Assembly (NCBI GenBank): GCA_029260735.1
Contig: JAJDCR010000108.1
Coordinates: 1-44,969, forward strand
Length of the DNA: 44,969 nucleotides
DNA from: Planctomycetota bacterium
GTDB taxonomy: Bacteria; Planctomycetota; Uabimicrobiia; Uabimicrobiales; Uabimicrobiaceae
Direction: 5' to 3'
The notes beneath the pieces are model-generated. The model saw only the letters and a list, made by a program, of their open reading frames with translations. It did not search any database and had not been told where the DNA came from. Numbering within the stretch: the stretch's first letter is position 1; every line of letters starts with the position of its first letter. Shown here piece by piece: positions 41,689-44,969 of the stretch. Made by a program: the position numbers and the translations under genes.

Positions 41689-42842
41689 GCATACTTGTCA
41701 TCAATAGCGGAAGTTCATCATTAAAAATAAAAATATTTTCCGATGTCAATAAACCTGCCATTGTCCATGGTAGTTTGGAAAAAATCGGTGAAGAGCAGAG
41801 TGTTCTCTCCTGTCAGTTTTCGCAAAAAACAATTAACAAAAAAATTACCTGTGCTGATCATTATGAAGGATTAGAGCAATTTTTTTCTATTTTAAAACAA
41901 AATGATGCTCTTCTCGACATTATTGCAATTGGTCATCGTGTGGTACACGGCGGAGAAGATTTTTCACAGCCCGTAAAAATCGATGACAATGTTATTTCGG
42001 TTATTGAGAAAAATATTCCTCTCGCTCCGCTACACAATCCTGAGAACTTAAAAGGAATACAAGCTACAATGCAAATGTTTCCAAGTGTTGCCCAGGTAGC
42101 AGTTTTTGATACAGCATTTCATCAAACCATGCCAGAATATGCGTATCGCTACGCTGTCCCCAACTCCTTTTATGAGCAGCAAAAAATACGTCGCTATGGT
42201 TTTCACGGGTCATCTCATCAATATGTGAGCAAAGAAGCAGCTCGTATTTTACAAAAACCGATTGCACAAACAAGCCTCATAACCCTACATCTTGGCAATG
42301 GTGCAAGTGCTACGGCGATTAAAAATGGTAAAAGCATTGATACTTCAATGGGAATGACACCTCTTGAAGGACTCATTATGGGAACACGCTGTGGAGATAT
42401 TGATCCCGGTGTTTTGCTATTTTTACTTCAAACACATACTCACGATAAACTGGATAAAATACTCAATAAAAAAAGTGGTTTACTTGGTTTGTGTCAAAGA
42501 AATGACATGCGCGACATTGAGTCCCAAGATACTAGAGAATCACAACGTGCGATTAAGATGGTTGTTCATCGCGTTCAAAAATACATAGGTAGCTACTATG
42601 CACAACTTCCCGAACTGGACGCGATTGTATTTACGGCAGGAATTGGGGAAAACTCAATACTTATTCGTGAACTATGCTGTGCAAATCTCGCCCACCTAGG
42701 AATTGAATTGTGTAGCGATAAAAATGGCAACACAAGCTATGGAGAAATACAAAAATCGCATAGCAAAGTAAAAATATTGGTGATTCCTACCAATGAAGAA
42801 ATGGAAATAGCACGACAAACCCATAATCTTATAAACGCTTAG
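41685..42842 (+). CDS. ackA: acetate kinase
   Basis: This 385-aa enzyme converts acetyl-phosphate plus ADP to acetate plus ATP, completing the Pta-AckA route. It shows NSGSSSLKIKIF at the N-terminus, HRVVHGGE, FDTAFHQTMP, GFHGSSHQYVS, HLGNGASATAI, MGMTPLEGLIMGTRCGDIDP and FTAGIGENS, covering all ASKHA-fold active-site elements including the phosphate and adenosine loops. It is slightly shorter than the usual 400. AGGAG lies 8 nt before the ATG within pta. It overlaps pta by 4 nt. Confidence 0.97.
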   Translation: MSILVINSGSSSLKIKIFSDVNKPAIVHGSLEKIGEEQSVLSCQFSQKTINKKITCADHYEGLEQFFSILKQNDALLDIIAIGHRVVHGGEDFSQPVKIDDNVISVIEKNIPLAPLHNPENLKGIQATMQMFPSVAQVAVFDTAFHQTMPEYAYRYAVPNSFYEQQKIRRYGFHGSSHQYVSKEAARILQKPIAQTSLITLHLGNGASATAIKNGKSIDTSMGMTPLEGLIMGTRCGDIDPGVLLFLLQTHTHDKLDKILNKKSGLLGLCQRNDMRDIESQDTRESQRAIKMVVHRVQKYIGSYYAQLPELDAIVFTAGIGENSILIRELCCANLAHLGIELCSDKNGNTSYGEIQKSHSKVKILVIPTNEEMEIARQTHNLINA

Positions 42843-42922
42843 TGCATATCCACATGGAAGGCCAAGGTTAGAAGTGGCAAGAAAACTTATTTGAAGATTT
42901 CACCTTATTTAAAGATAGATAA

Positions 42923-43421
42923 ATGAAACGAATATTTGGTTCTCACTGGTCAGATTACGAATTAATGGATGCTGGCAATAATAAAAAATTAGAACGCTTT
43001 GGAGAAACTATCCTTATCCGTCCAGACAGAAATGCCTACTTCTCACCCGTCCTCACCAGTAAAGAATGGTTAGAAAAAACGCATTTCGAGTTTATAGAGG
43101 AAACAAGTAGTAAGGGAAGTAAAAAGAGGTAAAAAATATAAAGGTATCATAATGGATCCTCGAGCTTATGGGTTAGGAACAAAAAAAGAGCGTTGGAAAA
43201 TTGAAACTAAATTTCCAGAATTAGTTGAAGTGGCAAGTAAGCTCATAGATAAAGATGGTTTCCTAATTATCAATACCTACTCTCCCAAACTAAAAGAAAA
43301 AAATATTCAAGCTATAGTAAAAGAGTATTTTTCTAACAAAAAAATAGAAATCAATAAACTTTCATTAAAAACAACTACAGGAAAAACATTAGAATACGGA
43401 GAGCTGACACGAGTCTACTGA
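42923..43421 (+). pseudogene. internally deleted copy of the RlmI-like methyltransferase gene
   Basis: It aligns with the intact gene at 32720-33562 from its ATG and again to its stop, but lacks about 344 bp (equivalent of 32916-33259) with a GAA microhomology at the junction. The deletion removes motif I and breaks the frame: a 69-codon N-terminal ORF ends SKGSKKR. A C-terminal ORF remains from 43152, with MDPRAYG where the intact copy has MDPPAYG. It lies 80 bp after ackA in the same orientation as the intact copy. Confidence 0.88.
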
Positions 43422-43521
43422 ATCCCATTTGATAACGCATTTTTAATAATTATCTGGGTTTTAAAGAAAGTCATCACGGCAAAAAGGAAAACTCCTGCCT
43501 TCACCATAAAATTATTTTGCT

Positions 43522-44607
43522 TTAAAAATCTTCCACGGGAGAGCGATTTGCATCTTCGAGACTGTGCATTTTTGCTTGCTCATGACCAACTAATGAGGCC
43601 CTAAGCTCAAAGATTTCATCGTTGATTTTATCCACTTCAGAAAAATCAGTAGGTTTGAATGGAGAAATACGGCGTAGAATATTGGCAATTCTCTGAAGCG
43701 AAGCTTCATTTTCTGCTTTTGGCTGTTCATGAGCAGCTTTTGCGGCGAGCTCTAGTTTATCGAATTGGTGGCACAGTAGCAGTAGGTCATTTCCGGCCTT
43801 CAGAGCCTTGTCAACTGCTTGAGAGTAGTCATAATTCTCAATAATTGCACCCATATCTAAGTCATCGCTAATTACCACACCTTGGAATCCAATATCTTCA
43901 CGAATGTAGCTATTGATTTTTTTTGATAGAGACGAAGGGTCACGCGAATCGTCTAAGTGAGGATAGTGAGCATGACCAACCATAATGGAGTCATACTTAT
44001 CTTTTAGTTGGATATAAGGTTGCCAGTGGCTTTTGCGCATTTCTTCACAAGTGAGCTTTATTTCTGGCAATTGATGATGAGGATCAATTTTTGCAAAAGA
44101 GTAGCTTGGAAAGTGTTTTACACAGGACAAAATATTACTTTTTCGCAGCCCAGTTATAAAAGCCTGTGCATTTTGAGTAACTGTCTCAAAATCCTTGCCC
44201 CAAGTACGGTTTTTTAGAGAGTTATATAAGTCTCCCTCGTAAGAGAGGTCAACGACTGGACAAAGGTCTAAATTGATATTCCACACCCGTAGTAGTTGTC
44301 CAGTTAACTTACCATGTTTTGTGATATGATCGATATTTCCATGAGTGCACAGTTCTAAGGCAGATGGTGGTTCTACGCCAATTTCTCTCAGCCTAGCCAC
44401 ACGGCCACCTTCTTGATCAACAGCAATCAATGGGTTTTCGAGAATATCGAAAATTTCAAAGATCAGATCGGCCAATTGTTGTTGTGAGTCAATATTGCGA
44501 CCAAACAAGATAACACCTCCAGGTTGTATGTCCTGTAGTATCACCTTCTCTTCTTTAGTCAATTTTATGGTGGAAACACCAGTTATTAGACGCTGGCTGG
44601 GATTCAT
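43522..44607 (-). CDS. GH3-family beta-N-acetylhexosaminidase-like protein (NagZ type)
   Basis: This 361-aa protein follows the NagZ fold: GGVILFGRNI, AVDQEGGRVARL, the KHFP segment, SIMVGHAHYP and VVISDDLDMGAI, whose Asp is the family nucleophile. NagZ removes GlcNAc from recycled muropeptides in the cytoplasm. The catalytic loop is altered: the usual KHFPGHG...DxH reads KHFPSYSFAKIDPHH, keeping Asp and His but losing the GHG. No signal peptide is seen. GGAG lies 6 nt before the ATG. Activity is therefore plausible but uncertain. Confidence 0.82.
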   Translation of the reverse strand: MNPSQRLITGVSTIKLTKEEKVILQDIQPGGVILFGRNIDSQQQLADLIFEIFDILENPLIAVDQEGGRVARLREIGVEPPSALELCTHGNIDHITKHGKLTGQLLRVWNINLDLCPVVDLSYEGDLYNSLKNRTWGKDFETVTQNAQAFITGLRKSNILSCVKHFPSYSFAKIDPHHQLPEIKLTCEEMRKSHWQPYIQLKDKYDSIMVGHAHYPHLDDSRDPSSLSKKINSYIREDIGFQGVVISDDLDMGAIIENYDYSQAVDKALKAGNDLLLLCHQFDKLELAAKAAHEQPKAENEASLQRIANILRRISPFKPTDFSEVDKINDEIFELRASLVGHEQAKMHSLEDANRSPVEDF

Positions 44608-44816
44608 AATTACTCCACAACAGATTTAGATATAAATTTTTCGACATTGTATTCATATTCACTACAGTTTTCCATGTTTTTATAGAAATAATGTGAATCC
44701 TGATATTTTTTGATCCATAAAGATAGATCATCGAAAGAACATTTGGATGCGCTATGGAAAGAGAAATATTTATGAAAAAACTAGTCAAGATTATTATTGT
44801 TATCACTTTTTTTTTT

Positions 44817-44828
44817 GTGCCAGACGTG
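44817..44828. repeat. partial copy of the 24-bp repeat next to the intron
   Basis: GTGCCAGACGTG immediately precedes the proposed intron start and matches GCCAGACGT of the inverse of the 24-bp repeat, as at 22541. The intron may have inserted into such a repeat. Confidence 0.4.
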
Positions 44829-44969
44829 GTGTGCCACGAGGCTGCATTAAAGATGAGGGTAGGCCCCTCGGAATCGCCTTATAGAGGGAGATTTCAAACC
44901 ACCTTAAGCTGCGTTGGTAAAGAGCCAAGGTGGTGAGCGTTAAGGAAAAGGCATAACAAGATTATGTCA
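44829..44969 (+). mobile_element. 5' end of a group II intron (cut by window edge)
   Basis: From GTGTGCC (44829) onward the sequence has the look of domain I of a bacterial group II intron. It starts with the consensus GTGYG, followed by GGCTGCATTAAAGATGAGGG, GCCTTATAGAGGGAGA, CCAAGGTGGTGAGCGTTAAG and GGCATAACAAGATTATGTC, which resemble known introns as I recall them. The upstream frame with a signal-like start (44754-44936) runs into it and is probably accidental. The reverse-transcriptase ORF would lie beyond the window. No alignment was possible here. Confidence 0.7.

Noticed and set aside
44754..44936. 60-codon ORF with a signal-peptide-like start
   Set aside because: Its second half coincides with the group II intron-like sequence; the hydrophobic start comes from a T-rich stretch.
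1..44969. tRNA, rRNA or CRISPR loci
   Set aside because: No T-loop/acceptor pattern, rRNA-like segment or regularly spaced repeat array was seen; the 24-bp repeat pair at 37104-37180 has only two adjacent copies and is not a CRISPR.

Overview
The window is AT-rich DNA from a Gram-negative bacterium. Three short secreted proteins carry PEP-CTERM-type tails. FHA, HEAT, WD40, pentapeptide and propeller proteins sit beside outer-membrane lipoproteins and an RND efflux system. This mix suggests a member of the PVC group (Planctomycetota or Lentisphaerota-like); that placement is inference, because no rRNA or other taxonomic marker is present. I saw no tRNA, rRNA or CRISPR array. Layout: (1) 1-4.0 kb holds a terminator-like hairpin, a large inverted repeat, a secreted propeller protein and a PEP-CTERM protein. 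(2) 4.2-22.5 kb is a copper/silver-type metal-resistance island. It contains a CopA ATPase (+), a YHS-DUF2231 membrane protein, a DUF6370-like lipoprotein, and a minus-strand operon of adaptor, RND pump, FHA protein and two TolC-family lipoproteins. Divergent from this operon are a sensor kinase, an NtrC-type regulator and a CxxC lipoprotein. (3) 22.7-30.3 kb is a mixed region: a second PEP-CTERM protein, a YeeZ-like epimerase, a GIY-YIG protein, an SDR, a coupled membrane/FHA pair, a LecA-like secreted protein, a frameshifted ClbS/DfsB gene, a hydrolase and a pentapeptide protein. (4) 30.4-38.6 kb holds WD40 and HEAT proteins, an rRNA-MTase-like gene, decayed methyltransferase remnants, a third PEP-CTERM protein, an AlkD-like protein, intergenic repeats and a small membrane protein. 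(5) 38.9-44.97 kb holds pta-ackA, flanked by internally deleted copies of the hydrolase and methyltransferase genes, then a GH3/NagZ-like gene, and at the right edge what looks like the 5' end of a group II intron. How the island probably works: the kinase (Cache-like periplasmic domain with clustered cysteines) phosphorylates the NtrC-type activator, which needs sigma-54. A good -24/-12 sigma-54 element lies upstream of the adaptor gene and another upstream of the CxxC lipoprotein. Repeated TTCCAC/GTGGAA boxes in the divergent region are candidate activator sites. CopA exports cytoplasmic Cu(I), and the RND tripartite pump would move it from the periplasm across the outer membrane. The same short metal-binding motif (CPMHP...CPxCxM) is attached to the inner-membrane ATPase, the adaptor and one outer-membrane channel, so metal could be handed on at every layer. 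The most notable signals are this cross-layer metal-binding arrangement with an FHA tail-anchored protein inside the efflux operon, the predicted sigma-54 regulon, a 24-bp intergenic repeat in three exact copies whose partial copy abuts the group II intron, and two gene duplications in which the copies carry internal deletions.
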